A stretch of DNA of 15,621 bases from Clostridium sp. CAG:780 (GTDB taxonomy: Bacteria; Bacillota; Clostridia; TANB77; CAG-508), in assembly GCA_000434195.1 (NCBI GenBank), contig HF994423.1, positions 1 to 15,621 of the forward strand, given 5' to 3'. The position numbers and the translations under genes were made by a program. The number at the start of each line of letters is the position of its first letter. Within the stretch, counting starts at the first letter, position 1. Shown in pieces: positions 7,439 to 13,498 of the stretch. The notes beneath the pieces are model-generated. The model worked only from the letters and a program-made list of their open reading frames with translations, was not told the origin of the DNA and searched no databases.

Positions 7439-8339
7439 TTTCTTCTTCCTCCTTTTTGTTTTCAGAAATCTTGTTAATTATTATTCTTTCTATTATCATT
7501 GCAATATTGCTTACTAGCCAATACAGAGCTAATCCAAGAGGAGCAATAAAAGCTATTGTAATAGACATTATTGGTATCATATAATTCATGCTCTTTGTCA
7601 TATCTTGCATTGCTTCCATAGCTTCTTCCGATTTTGCTTCTTCTTCAGATATAAGAGCTTTTTCTTCAGAAATTTCATTATTTTCTGTTGCTTTCTTTTG
7701 CTGTTCTGCCTTCTTCTTTTCTTTTGCTTTGTCTTGCATATTATTTGTCATCTTAATTGAAACAAAAGAAGTTATAACATACAATATAGGAATAATATAT
7801 ACTTTTATATCTTTCAAATTTTGGTTTGGAACTTTGCTTAAGTCTAATCCTAAGAAATCCATATTTATAGCAACTTCTGAATCTTCTGCTGATTTTGTTT
7901 GAATAATTTGAATTTCTGGATATGCTGATGCTTTTCCATCTTCTGTCTTTATTTGTTCAATATATTCATTAACCTTATTTGAATCAACTTTTTTCATGTA
8001 TGTTAAAGGTTTACTTACTAACCAAAATACAGAAATAATTAAAATTATTTGTATTATTGAGCTTAAGCATCCACTAAAAGGACTCACTTTTTCTCTTTTA
8101 TATAGTTCTATCGTCTCTTGGTTTAACTTTTCAGGATTATTCTTATATTTCTTTTGAATCTCCTTCATTTTTTCTTGCACTTTTGCATTCTTTTTCATTG
8201 ATTTTTGTTGTGATACCGTTATTGGTATTAATATAATTCTTAATAATATAGTAAATACAATTATTGCTATTCCATAATTGTTAAATAAATTATAAAGAAA
8301 GTTTAGTAAATATCCAAATAAATTTGCTATTGCTCCCAT
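7431..8339 (-). CDS. yidC: Membrane protein insertase YidC (OxaI/SpoIIIJ family)
   Basis: The 302-aa polytopic protein inserts and folds membrane proteins in the cytoplasmic membrane, with or without SecYEG. Five hydrophobic segments are seen at about 23-42, 92-110, 178-196, 252-268 and 270-288. The hydrophilic-groove arginine of the family lies in the first (R34, in TILLRIILIPIT). A basic amphipathic hairpin (about 45-85) follows, as in Gram-positive YidC. There is no lipoprotein signal peptide or lipobox cysteine, as in many Clostridia. The cytoplasmic loop before the fourth segment (about 198-250) is an enlarged Lys/Glu-rich stretch, and the C-terminus is acidic (KKEEEENA). The start is ATG with a CAGGAGG site, 12 nt after yidD. 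It overlaps jag downstream. Confidence 0.96.
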   Translation of the reverse strand: MGAIANLFGYLLNFLYNLFNNYGIAIIVFTILLRIILIPITVSQQKSMKKNAKVQEKMKEIQKKYKNNPEKLNQETIELYKREKVSPFSGCLSSIIQIILIISVFWLVSKPLTYMKKVDSNKVNEYIEQIKTEDGKASAYPEIQIIQTKSAEDSEVAINMDFLGLDLSKVPNQNLKDIKVYIIPILYVITSFVSIKMTNNMQDKAKEKKKAEQQKKATENNEISEEKALISEEEAKSEEAMEAMQDMTKSMNYMIPIMSITIAFIAPLGLALYWLVSNIAMIIERIIINKISENKKEEEENA

Positions 8340-8351
8340 TTTTACCTCCTG

Positions 8352-8591
8352 TTACTCTAGAGGGTCATATCCGCCCTTTGAAAAAGGATTGCATTTTATT
8401 ATTCTGACTAGTCCTTTTAGAATCCCTATTATACATCCGTATTTTAAAATCGCTTGTTTTGTGTATTCTGAGCACGTTGGATAGTATTTGCAGTTAACAC
8501 CTCTATTAGCAAGGCTTGGCGATATCTTTCTCTGATACCACTCTATTATTTTTACTAGTACACTTCTCATAAAAAAACTAAACTTTTTCAA
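8352..8591 (-). CDS. yidD: Membrane protein insertion efficiency factor YidD
   Basis: This is a small protein of the YidD family (79 aa as given), thought to sit at the inner face of the membrane and assist YidC-dependent insertion. Family marks are YQRKISPSL, NCKYYPTCSEYTKQAI (conserved C34 and C40), KCNPF (C67) and the terminal GGYDP. Two starts are possible. TTG (8589-8591) has an AGAGG site 9 nt upstream and overlaps rnpA by 14 nt; ATG (8568-8570) gives a 72-aa protein that aligns better with the family N-terminus but has only a T-run upstream. I give the TTG start because of its ribosome binding site. The ATG could be used by reinitiation, 7 nt after the rnpA stop. Confidence 0.92.
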   Translation of the reverse strand: MKKFSFFMRSVLVKIIEWYQRKISPSLANRGVNCKYYPTCSEYTKQAILKYGCIIGILKGLVRIIKCNPFSKGGYDPLE

Positions 8592-8937
8592 TCAGATTTG
8601 CCTCTTCAAAAATTTCTCTTATCTCTTTGTGAATTTTATGAAATTCTACACCTTCAACTTGTTCCTTTTTGTTCCAAAGAAAAACAATGTTATATCCTTG
8701 CTTTAAAGATTTCATTTCTCTGTAATAAGCTTCTCTAATAATTCTTTTAATTCTATTTCTTTTTACGGCATTACAAATCTTTGTATTTACTGCAATTCCT
8801 ATAACATTTCTATCTATATTATTTTTATATATGTATATTATAACGTGTTTTCTTACGAAATATTGCCCTTTTTTAAGAACGTTTTTAAATTCGTAATTCT
8901 TTTTTAATGTATATATTCTTTTCATATTTTCACTCAT
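8578..8937 (-). CDS. rnpA: Ribonuclease P protein component
   Basis: This is the protein cofactor of the RNase P ribozyme, which cleaves 5' leaders from pre-tRNAs. With the ATG at 8935-8937 it is 119 aa. It has the basic N-terminus KRIYTLKKNYEFKNVLKKG, a central beta-sheet region, and the RNR signature KRNRIKRIIREAYY (59-72), which contacts the catalytic RNA. An upstream ATG (8983-8985) would add 16 residues, but those codons lie within an intrinsic terminator hairpin and have no family counterpart, so it is rejected. ATG at 8923-8925, giving MKRIYTLKKN, is an equally family-like start. Neither retained start has a strong Shine-Dalgarno, and poor initiation plus the upstream terminator should keep RnpA well below L34. 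The 3' end overlaps yidD. Confidence 0.93.
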   Translation of the reverse strand: MSENMKRIYTLKKNYEFKNVLKKGQYFVRKHVIIYIYKNNIDRNVIGIAVNTKICNAVKRNRIKRIIREAYYREMKSLKQGYNIVFLWNKKEQVEGVEFHKIHKEIREIFEEANLIEKV

Positions 8938-8949
8938 TTTCTTTATTAC

Positions 8950-8977
8950 AAAAAAGCCACTAAAAAATTCTAGTGGC
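8950..8977 (-). terminator. Intrinsic terminator between rpmH and rnpA
   Basis: On the minus strand GCCACTA (8977-8971) and TAGTGGC (8962-8956) form a perfect 7-bp stem with an 8-nt loop, followed by six Ts (8955-8950). It begins 11 nt after the rpmH stop and ends 12 nt before the rnpA start. It should terminate most rpmH transcripts while letting some through to rnpA, yidD, yidC and jag. This fits the much greater need for ribosomal protein L34. Confidence 0.85.
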
Positions 8978-8988
8978 CTTGTCATAAT

Positions 8989-9123
8989 TTACGCACTTAG
9001 TTTTTTTCTACCTTTTGCACGTCTTGCTTTTATTATATTTCTTCCAGATTTAGTACTCATTCTTTTCATGAAACCATGTTCTTTTTGTTCTTGTCTCTTT
9101 TTTGGTTGAAATGTTCTCTTCAT
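8989..9123 (-). CDS. rpmH: 50S ribosomal protein L34
   Basis: The 44-aa highly basic protein reads MKRTFQPKKRQEQKEHGF at the start and RRAKGRKKLSA at the end, the near-invariant bacterial L34 sequence, with MSTKSGRNI in between. L34 is a small structural component of the 50S ribosomal subunit. It starts at ATG (9121-9123) with a strong GGAGGTG site (9130-9136) about 7 nt upstream. A near-consensus promoter lies 40-70 bp upstream (9164-9193), and a terminator follows the stop codon. The gene is first in the leftward operon and faces away from dnaA across the origin, as in most bacteria. Confidence 0.98.
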   Translation of the reverse strand: MKRTFQPKKRQEQKEHGFMKRMSTKSGRNIIKARRAKGRKKLSA

Positions 9124-9163
9124 CTTTGCACCTCCAGTATTTTTTCTTTCATAAGTATTTACT

Positions 9164-9193
9164 ATTATATACCACTTTTCATGATTATGTCAA
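9164..9193 (-). promoter_or_regulatory. Strong promoter of the rpmH-rnpA-yidD-yidC-jag operon
   Basis: The minus strand has consensus -35 TTGACA (9188-9193) and consensus -10 TATAAT (9164-9169), with an 18-bp spacer. The predicted start is near 9157, giving a leader of about 34 nt before the rpmH ATG. It diverges from the dnaA promoter about 50 bp away. Confidence 0.85.
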
Positions 9194-9240
9194 TACTTTC
9201 CTACAAAAATAAAAATATTTATTTTTTATCTATTTTTATA

Positions 9241-9270
9241 TTGACTATTTAACTCTTTTTTTGATATTAT
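9241..9270 (+). promoter_or_regulatory. Promoter of dnaA
   Basis: The plus strand has -35 TTGACT (9241-9246) and -10 TATTAT (9265-9270) with an 18-bp spacer. Transcription would start near 9277 and give a leader of about 170 nt that contains the oriC1 DnaA boxes (9356-9400), so DnaA bound there could act as a roadblock and repress its own gene. A second, weaker TG-type -10 (TGC then TTATAT, 9309-9317) has no good -35. Confidence 0.65.
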
Positions 9271-9355
9271 ATACGAAAATAAGAGAAATAAATACTTTTG
9301 TGTTTTTTTGCTTATATTATACAACCAAATACGCTAATCATAAGGGATCCGCGAG

Positions 9356-9400
9356 TTATCCACATTTTGTGGATAACTATGTGGATAACTATGTGTATAA
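9356..9400. promoter_or_regulatory. oriC1: four DnaA boxes in 12-bp register upstream of dnaA
   Basis: The boxes are TTATCCACA (plus, 9356-9364), TGTGGATAA (minus, 9368-9376), TGTGGATAA (minus, 9380-9388) and TGTGTATAA (minus, 9392-9400). All fit the TTWTNCACA consensus, and their starts are exactly 12 bp apart. The first two form a head-to-head pair. The rest of 9124-9447 holds the divergent rpmH and dnaA promoters, AT-rich spacer, and a GGAAGG site (9432-9437) before the dnaA ATG. Confidence 0.92.
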
Positions 9401-9447
9401 ATTTTTATTCCTATCTCTGTTCTAGGATGTTGGAAGGATGAACTTTA

Positions 9448-10797
9448 ATGCAAAATGAACTGAATGATTTATTAACAAAAGCAAAAGAACTTTTAAAAGA
9501 GGAAACCACAAAAATTTCATACGAAACATGGATAAAAATATTAGAGATTCAAAGTGCGGATAATGATCACATTGTTTTGTTGACATCTACTGATTTTCAG
9601 AAGAATATTGTTTCTTCAAAATATTTAGATTTGTTGACAAACACCTTTAATTATTTGACAAATAAAGATTGCAGTGTTTCTATTGTCTCTAGAGAGGAGC
9701 TTGAAACCGCGTCAAATAATTCAGATTTAAGTGATACAACCAAAATTGAAGCTCCTATTAATTATGTCACAACGAATTTAAATCCCAAATACACTTTTTC
9801 TACATTTGTCGTTGGAAATAATAATAGATTTGCTCATGCCGCAGCTCTAGCAGTTGCGGAAGCTCCTGCGTCTTCTTATAACCCTTTGTTTATTTATGGA
9901 GGCGTTGGTCTAGGCAAAACTCACTTAATGCATGCCATTGGTAATGAGATTCTAAGAAACAATAAAAATTCTAAAATTTTGTACGTTACTTCAGAAGCCT
10001 TTACTAATGAGCTTATTAATGCTATAAAAGACAATACAAATGATCAATTTAGAAATAAATACAGAGGAATTGATATCTTATTAATTGACGATATTCAATT
10101 TATTGCTGGTAAAGAAAGAATTCAAGAAGAATTTTTCCACACATTTAACACATTATATGAAAGTGGAAAACAAGTTATTCTATCTAGTGATAAACCACCA
10201 AAGGATATTCCTTTATTGGAAGATAGATTAAAATCAAGGTTTGAGTGGGGAATAATAGCAGATATTTCTAATCCAGATTATGAAACACGTCTTGCAATTC
10301 TTAGAAAAAAGGCACAAATAGATAACATAATAATTGATGACGAGATTTTATCTGCAATCGCAACTCGTATAGATTCTAATATCAGAGAACTAGAGGGAAC
10401 TTTAAATAAATTAATTGCAACAGCTTCTTTAACATCTAATAGACAAATAACAATGGAAATGGCTGAAAAAGCAATTAATGATATTGTCTCTCAACAAGAA
10501 AAAGTTATTTCTGCAACATACATTCAAGAAACAGTAGGGAAGTACTTTAACATAAATCCGAAAGATTTAAAAGGTTCTAAAAGATCAAATGATATAACTT
10601 TCCCAAGACAAATAGCAATGTATTTATGTAGAAATGTTGCAAATATGTCTTTACCGCAGATTGGTAAGGATTTTGGAAAAAGAGATCATACAACAGTAAT
10701 GCATGCTTGTAACAAAATAGAAAAAGAAATAAAAACTAATTCAAACACAAAGTTAATTGTGGAAAGTGTGAAAAACATCCTACTGGATATGAAATAG
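9448..10797 (+). CDS. dnaA: Chromosomal replication initiator protein DnaA
   Basis: The 449-aa AAA+ ATPase binds DnaA boxes, opens oriC and loads the replicative helicase. Domain I (about 1-80) opens with a helix containing YETWIK and is followed by a short variable linker (about 82-110). The AAA+ core begins at NPKYTFSTFVVGNNN (112-126). It has Walker A GGVGLGKT (151-158), Walker B LLIDDIQ (211-217), sensor 1 LSSDKPP (245-251) and the arginine-containing box LEDRLKSRFEWG (257-268). Domain IV carries the DnaA-box recognition signature GKRDHTTVMHACNKI (410-424). Length is typical for Firmicutes. The ATG is preceded by GGAAGG at 9432-9437. An overlapping ATG at 9438 is out of frame. Its leader contains four DnaA boxes, so autoregulation is likely. 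Confidence 0.99.
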   Translation: MQNELNDLLTKAKELLKEETTKISYETWIKILEIQSADNDHIVLLTSTDFQKNIVSSKYLDLLTNTFNYLTNKDCSVSIVSREELETASNNSDLSDTTKIEAPINYVTTNLNPKYTFSTFVVGNNNRFAHAAALAVAEAPASSYNPLFIYGGVGLGKTHLMHAIGNEILRNNKNSKILYVTSEAFTNELINAIKDNTNDQFRNKYRGIDILLIDDIQFIAGKERIQEEFFHTFNTLYESGKQVILSSDKPPKDIPLLEDRLKSRFEWGIIADISNPDYETRLAILRKKAQIDNIIIDDEILSAIATRIDSNIRELEGTLNKLIATASLTSNRQITMEMAEKAINDIVSQQEKVISATYIQETVGKYFNINPKDLKGSKRSNDITFPRQIAMYLCRNVANMSLPQIGKDFGKRDHTTVMHACNKIEKEIKTNSNTKLIVESVKNILLDMK

Positions 10798-10898
10798 TTG
10801 ATATTTAAACAAAAACTAAAGATTTCTTAAATAAACGTTTGTAAAAATTATGTTTGATTCGGAGACTGGAAATTCTTCTTACGGAATAGCTAGATTAG

Positions 10899-11064
10899 TT
10901 ATACACAGGGGGCTGTGGAAAAGCTGTTGATAACATGTGTATAACTCAGTAATCCACAATTGTAATTTTTACCTGTTGATAACTTTACATTTTATCCACA
11001 GAGTTATCAACATCAATTTTGCTAGGGAAGCAAGGGCGTAGATGAGTTTTCCACACAATCCACA
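10899..11064. promoter_or_regulatory. oriC2 DnaA-box array between dnaA and dnaN
   Basis: Canonical TTWTNCACA boxes lie at 10899-10907 (plus), 10914-10922 (minus), 10936-10944 (minus), 10992-11000 (plus) and 11047-11055 (plus). The variant TTATCAACA occurs at 10925-10933 (minus), 10974-10982 (minus) and 11004-11012 (plus). Weaker matches are TAATCCACA (10950-10958) and CAATCCACA (11056-11064). The minus boxes at 10914, 10925 and 10936 are spaced exactly 11 bp apart, and those at 10992 and 11004 are 12 bp apart. Nothing recognisable was seen in 10798-10898, the first 100 bp after dnaA. Confidence 0.9.
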
Positions 11065-11068
11065 GCAC

Positions 11069-11086
11069 CTACTACTACTACTACTA
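11069..11086 (+). promoter_or_regulatory. DnaA-trio element: six perfect CTA repeats
   Basis: Six uninterrupted CTA triplets read, on the complementary strand, as 3'-GAT-5' repeats, the DnaA-trio motif on which DnaA assembles on single-stranded DNA in the bacterial basal unwinding system. They lie 4 bp downstream of the tandem DnaA-box pair (11047-11064) and run straight into an all-A/T segment. Box pair, short GC spacer, trio, AT tract is the order established for Bacillus subtilis. Confidence 0.9.
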
Positions 11087-11112
11087 AATATATTTATATT
11101 TTATATAATAAA
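11087..11112. other. DNA unwinding element (all-A/T tract)
   Basis: These 26 bases are exclusively A or T, directly follow the trio and end at the dnaN Shine-Dalgarno AAGGAG (11111-11116). This is the expected site of initial strand opening and helicase loading. It contains TATAAT (11104-11109), but there is no -35 at the right distance, so it is read here as an unwinding element and not a promoter. Confidence 0.8.
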
Positions 11113-11127
11113 GGAGTCGATGAAAAA

Positions 11128-12249
11128 ATGAAACTTATTTGTGAAAAGGATAAAATCCTTAAAGCACTTAATTCCGTAACTAAAGCTGTTGCTGTAAGAA
11201 CAACAATGCCTATATTAGAAGGAATATTAATACAAACAAACGACAATGAAATAAAATTAACAACCTATGATTTAGAAATAGGTATAGAATATATAATTAA
11301 TGACTGTAAAGTAGAAGAACAAGGAGCAACTGTTGTTAATGCAATAATGTTTACAGAAATTATAAGAAGATTACCAGATACAGATATAAAAATTACATTA
11401 AATGATAAAAACTTATTAGTAATTGAATGTGAAGGATCTTTATACAAATTAGCAACTATGAATCCAGATGAATTCCCAGAATTACCAAAAATAAATGTGG
11501 AAAATTCAATAGAAATAGAACAAAATACATTAAAAGATATGATAAGAAAAACAATATTTGCTGTTAGTACAGAAGAAAACAGACCTATATTTACAGGATG
11601 TTTATTCGAAATAGCAAATAATAAATTAAATGTTGTAGCTGTTGATGGATTCAGATTAGCTTGGAAAAGCAAATTTTTACAAAATAAAGTAAATAACTTT
11701 TCAGCAGTTATACCAGGAAGAACATTAAATGAAATAAACAAAATATTATTAGATTCTTTTGATATGATAAAAATTGGTGTTGCTAAAAATCAAGTTTTAT
11801 TCGAAATGGAGAACTGTAAAATAGTAACTAGATTATTAGATGGAGAATTTTTAAACTATTCAAGCGTTATTCCAGAAAATTGGGAAACAAGAATTAGAGT
11901 AAAGAGATCTATTTTACAAGATTGTTTTGAAAGAATTAGTTTAATTTCATCATCTAGTATAGAGAAAGAAAAGAAATATCCAGTTAGAGTAGCTGTTGAT
12001 ATAGGAAAATTGACAATTTCTTGTACAAATCAAACAGGAGATGCTAAAGAAGAAATATATCTTACAACAGAAGGAAAAAATCTTGAAGCAGGATTTAATC
12101 CAAAATATTTCTTAGATGCACTTAGAAATATTGATGATGATGAGATATTTGTTAATTTTGGAACAAGTATTTCTCCTTGTATAATTAGACCAGTTGAAGA
12201 AGAGGGAGATTATACATATATGATTTTACCAATTAAATTAAAAGACTAA
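11128..12249 (+). CDS. dnaN: DNA polymerase III beta subunit (sliding clamp)
   Basis: The 373-aa clamp protein forms a ring-shaped dimer around DNA and tethers the replicative polymerase and many repair proteins. It begins MKLICEKDKILKALNSVTKAVAVRTTMPILEGILI, typical of the family, and should fold as three similar domains (about 1-125, 126-250, 251-373). Internal family strings include VDGFRLAW, the IPGRTLNEI region and the conserved C-terminal YTYMILPIKL, which lines the peptide-binding pocket. The start at 11128 is 11 nt after AAGGAG. An ATG at 11120 lies in another frame and encodes only two lysines before TGA. No separate promoter is evident, so transcription probably continues from dnaA through oriC2. 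Confidence 0.98.
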   Translation: MKLICEKDKILKALNSVTKAVAVRTTMPILEGILIQTNDNEIKLTTYDLEIGIEYIINDCKVEEQGATVVNAIMFTEIIRRLPDTDIKITLNDKNLLVIECEGSLYKLATMNPDEFPELPKINVENSIEIEQNTLKDMIRKTIFAVSTEENRPIFTGCLFEIANNKLNVVAVDGFRLAWKSKFLQNKVNNFSAVIPGRTLNEINKILLDSFDMIKIGVAKNQVLFEMENCKIVTRLLDGEFLNYSSVIPENWETRIRVKRSILQDCFERISLISSSSIEKEKKYPVRVAVDIGKLTISCTNQTGDAKEEIYLTTEGKNLEAGFNPKYFLDALRNIDDDEIFVNFGTSISPCIIRPVEEEGDYTYMILPIKLKD

Positions 12250-12257
12250 AAATAAGA

Positions 12258-12302
12258 AAATACACAGTGATTTTCCACAGTTTGAGCACAAAATGTTGAT
12301 AA
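12258..12302. promoter_or_regulatory. Third DnaA-box cluster between dnaN and recF
   Basis: The 98-bp dnaN-recF gap holds a canonical TTTTCCACA (plus, 12271-12279), the variant TTATCAACA (minus, 12294-12302) and a weaker AAATACACA (12258-12266). The canonical and variant boxes match types present in oriC2. The cluster lies about 1.2 kb from the unwinding element. It could titrate DnaA or regulate recF, and no promoter is obvious in the same gap. Confidence 0.65.
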
Positions 12303-12347
12303 CTAATTGGAGATTTTGAATTTCTAATAGTTTATTGAGGATAAAAA

Positions 12348-13415
12348 ATGTACATTAACAAAATAGAGATTAAAAATTTTAGAAATTATGAAAAACAAGA
12401 AATCGAGTTAAATCCACATATAAATATTTTTTATGGAGATAATGCACAAGGAAAAACAAATATATTAGAAGCAATATTTATAAGTGGATTTGGTAAATCT
12501 TTCAGAACCTCTAAAGAAAAAGAAATGATAAAACTAGGAGAGGATTTTTTAGAAGCAACAGTGTTTTATCAAAAGTCAGATAGAGATGGAAAAATTAGAA
12601 CCGTAATTTCTAATAAAAAACAAATAGAAGTAAATGGTGTAAAAATAAAAAAGCTAAGTGAATTAATAGGAAAAATTAATTTAGTTATTTTTACACCAGA
12701 TGATATTCAGATTTTAAAAAGTGGTCCCGAAAAAAGGCGTAGATTTTTAGATATGATGATAGGTCAATTAAGACCTAAGTATGTATATATTCTTAATTTG
12801 TATTTAAAGACATTAGAACAAAGAAATAATTATTTAAAACAAATAAAAGAAGAAAATAAACCAGAAAGTATGCTTGAAATATGGGACGAAAAGCTTGCTG
12901 AATATGCAGAAATTATATGTAAATATAGAACTGAATTTATAGGAAAATTAAATAGTAAAATTAAAGAAATACATTCTGAAGTAACTTCAAATAGTGAAGA
13001 AATAAAAATAGAATATATAACAGAATGTAATAACAGGGAAATATATTTACAATTATTAAAACAAAGAAGAAAATTAGATACTATAAAAGGATATACAACA
13101 AAAGGGATACACAGAGATGACTTTAAATGTATTATAAACGATAAAGAAATTGAAGTTTATGGATCTCAGGGACAACATAGAACTGCCATTCTTTCTTTAA
13201 AACTAGCAGAATTATATGTTATTTATGATGAGATAGGAGAATATCCAATTTTATTATTGGACGATTTTATGTCTGAATTAGATGAAAAAAGAAGAAAAAG
13301 CTTTTTATCATATATTAAAGACACACAAGTAATTATAACTTGTACAGATAAGATGGAATTGGACAACTTAAATGAATATAAGTTGTTTATTGTAAAAAAC
13401 GGAAAAATTATCTAA
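12348..13415 (+). CDS. recF: DNA replication and repair protein RecF
   Basis: The 355-aa SMC/ABC-type ATPase helps load RecA at single-strand gaps together with RecO and RecR. The start MYINKIEIKNFRNYEKQEIEL is characteristic. Walker A GDNAQGKT is at 30-37, GIHRDDF at 253-259, the ABC signature YGSQGQHRT at 271-279, Walker B ILLLDD at 301-306, the D-loop SELD at 309-312 and the terminal ATPase segment TCTD at 331-334. The middle (about 150-245) is the helical, coiled arm. The ATG follows a GAGG site by about 8 nt. It directly follows dnaN without the small S4-domain gene found between them in Bacillus. Length is normal. Confidence 0.98.
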   Translation: MYINKIEIKNFRNYEKQEIELNPHINIFYGDNAQGKTNILEAIFISGFGKSFRTSKEKEMIKLGEDFLEATVFYQKSDRDGKIRTVISNKKQIEVNGVKIKKLSELIGKINLVIFTPDDIQILKSGPEKRRRFLDMMIGQLRPKYVYILNLYLKTLEQRNNYLKQIKEENKPESMLEIWDEKLAEYAEIICKYRTEFIGKLNSKIKEIHSEVTSNSEEIKIEYITECNNREIYLQLLKQRRKLDTIKGYTTKGIHRDDFKCIINDKEIEVYGSQGQHRTAILSLKLAELYVIYDEIGEYPILLLDDFMSELDEKRRKSFLSYIKDTQVIITCTDKMELDNLNEYKLFIVKNGKII

Positions 13416-13421
13416 AAACAT

Positions 13422-13451
13422 TTGCAAAAAAATAGTTTTTAGTGATATGAT
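13422..13451 (+). promoter_or_regulatory. Candidate promoter of gyrB
   Basis: In the 83-bp recF-gyrB gap, TTGCAA (13422-13427) and TATGAT (13446-13451) are 18 bp apart. A start near 13458 would give a leader of about 40 nt. Gyrase genes are usually supercoiling-controlled, so an own promoter is expected. The hexamers each differ from consensus by one base. Confidence 0.55.
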
Positions 13452-13498
13452 ATATAAGTACGATTAATAGATAATAAAAACGAAAGGATGTTAATATA

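Larger units (their letters stand above)
9356..11112. other. oriC: Bipartite chromosomal replication origin oriC (oriC1, dnaA, oriC2)
   Basis: Two DnaA-box clusters flank dnaA, as in Bacillus and many other Firmicutes. oriC1 (9356-9400) lies upstream of dnaA. oriC2 (10899-11112), between dnaA and dnaN, adds a DnaA-trio and an all-A/T unwinding stretch. Genes diverge from this region, which places forks leaving in both directions from near 11.09 kb. Because unwinding lies to the right of dnaA, dnaA itself would be met head-on by the leftward fork. Confidence 0.9.

Noticed and set aside
8938..8985. N-terminal extension of RnpA starting at ATG 8983-8985
   Set aside because: It is encoded by the terminator hairpin and T-run after rpmH and has no counterpart in the RnpA family.
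11069..11086. CTA repeats as a simple microsatellite without function
   Set aside because: Their position between a DnaA-box pair and an all-A/T tract matches the DnaA-trio arrangement precisely.
11104..11109. TATAAT as a dnaN promoter -10
   Set aside because: The -35 position falls in the CTA repeats with no hexamer match, and a start there would leave almost no leader before the Shine-Dalgarno. It fits the unwinding element better.
11120..11131. Mini-ORF ATG AAA AAA TGA overlapping the dnaN start
   Set aside because: Only 3 nt separate it from the Shine-Dalgarno, too close for good initiation, and it encodes three residues. It is most likely fortuitous.
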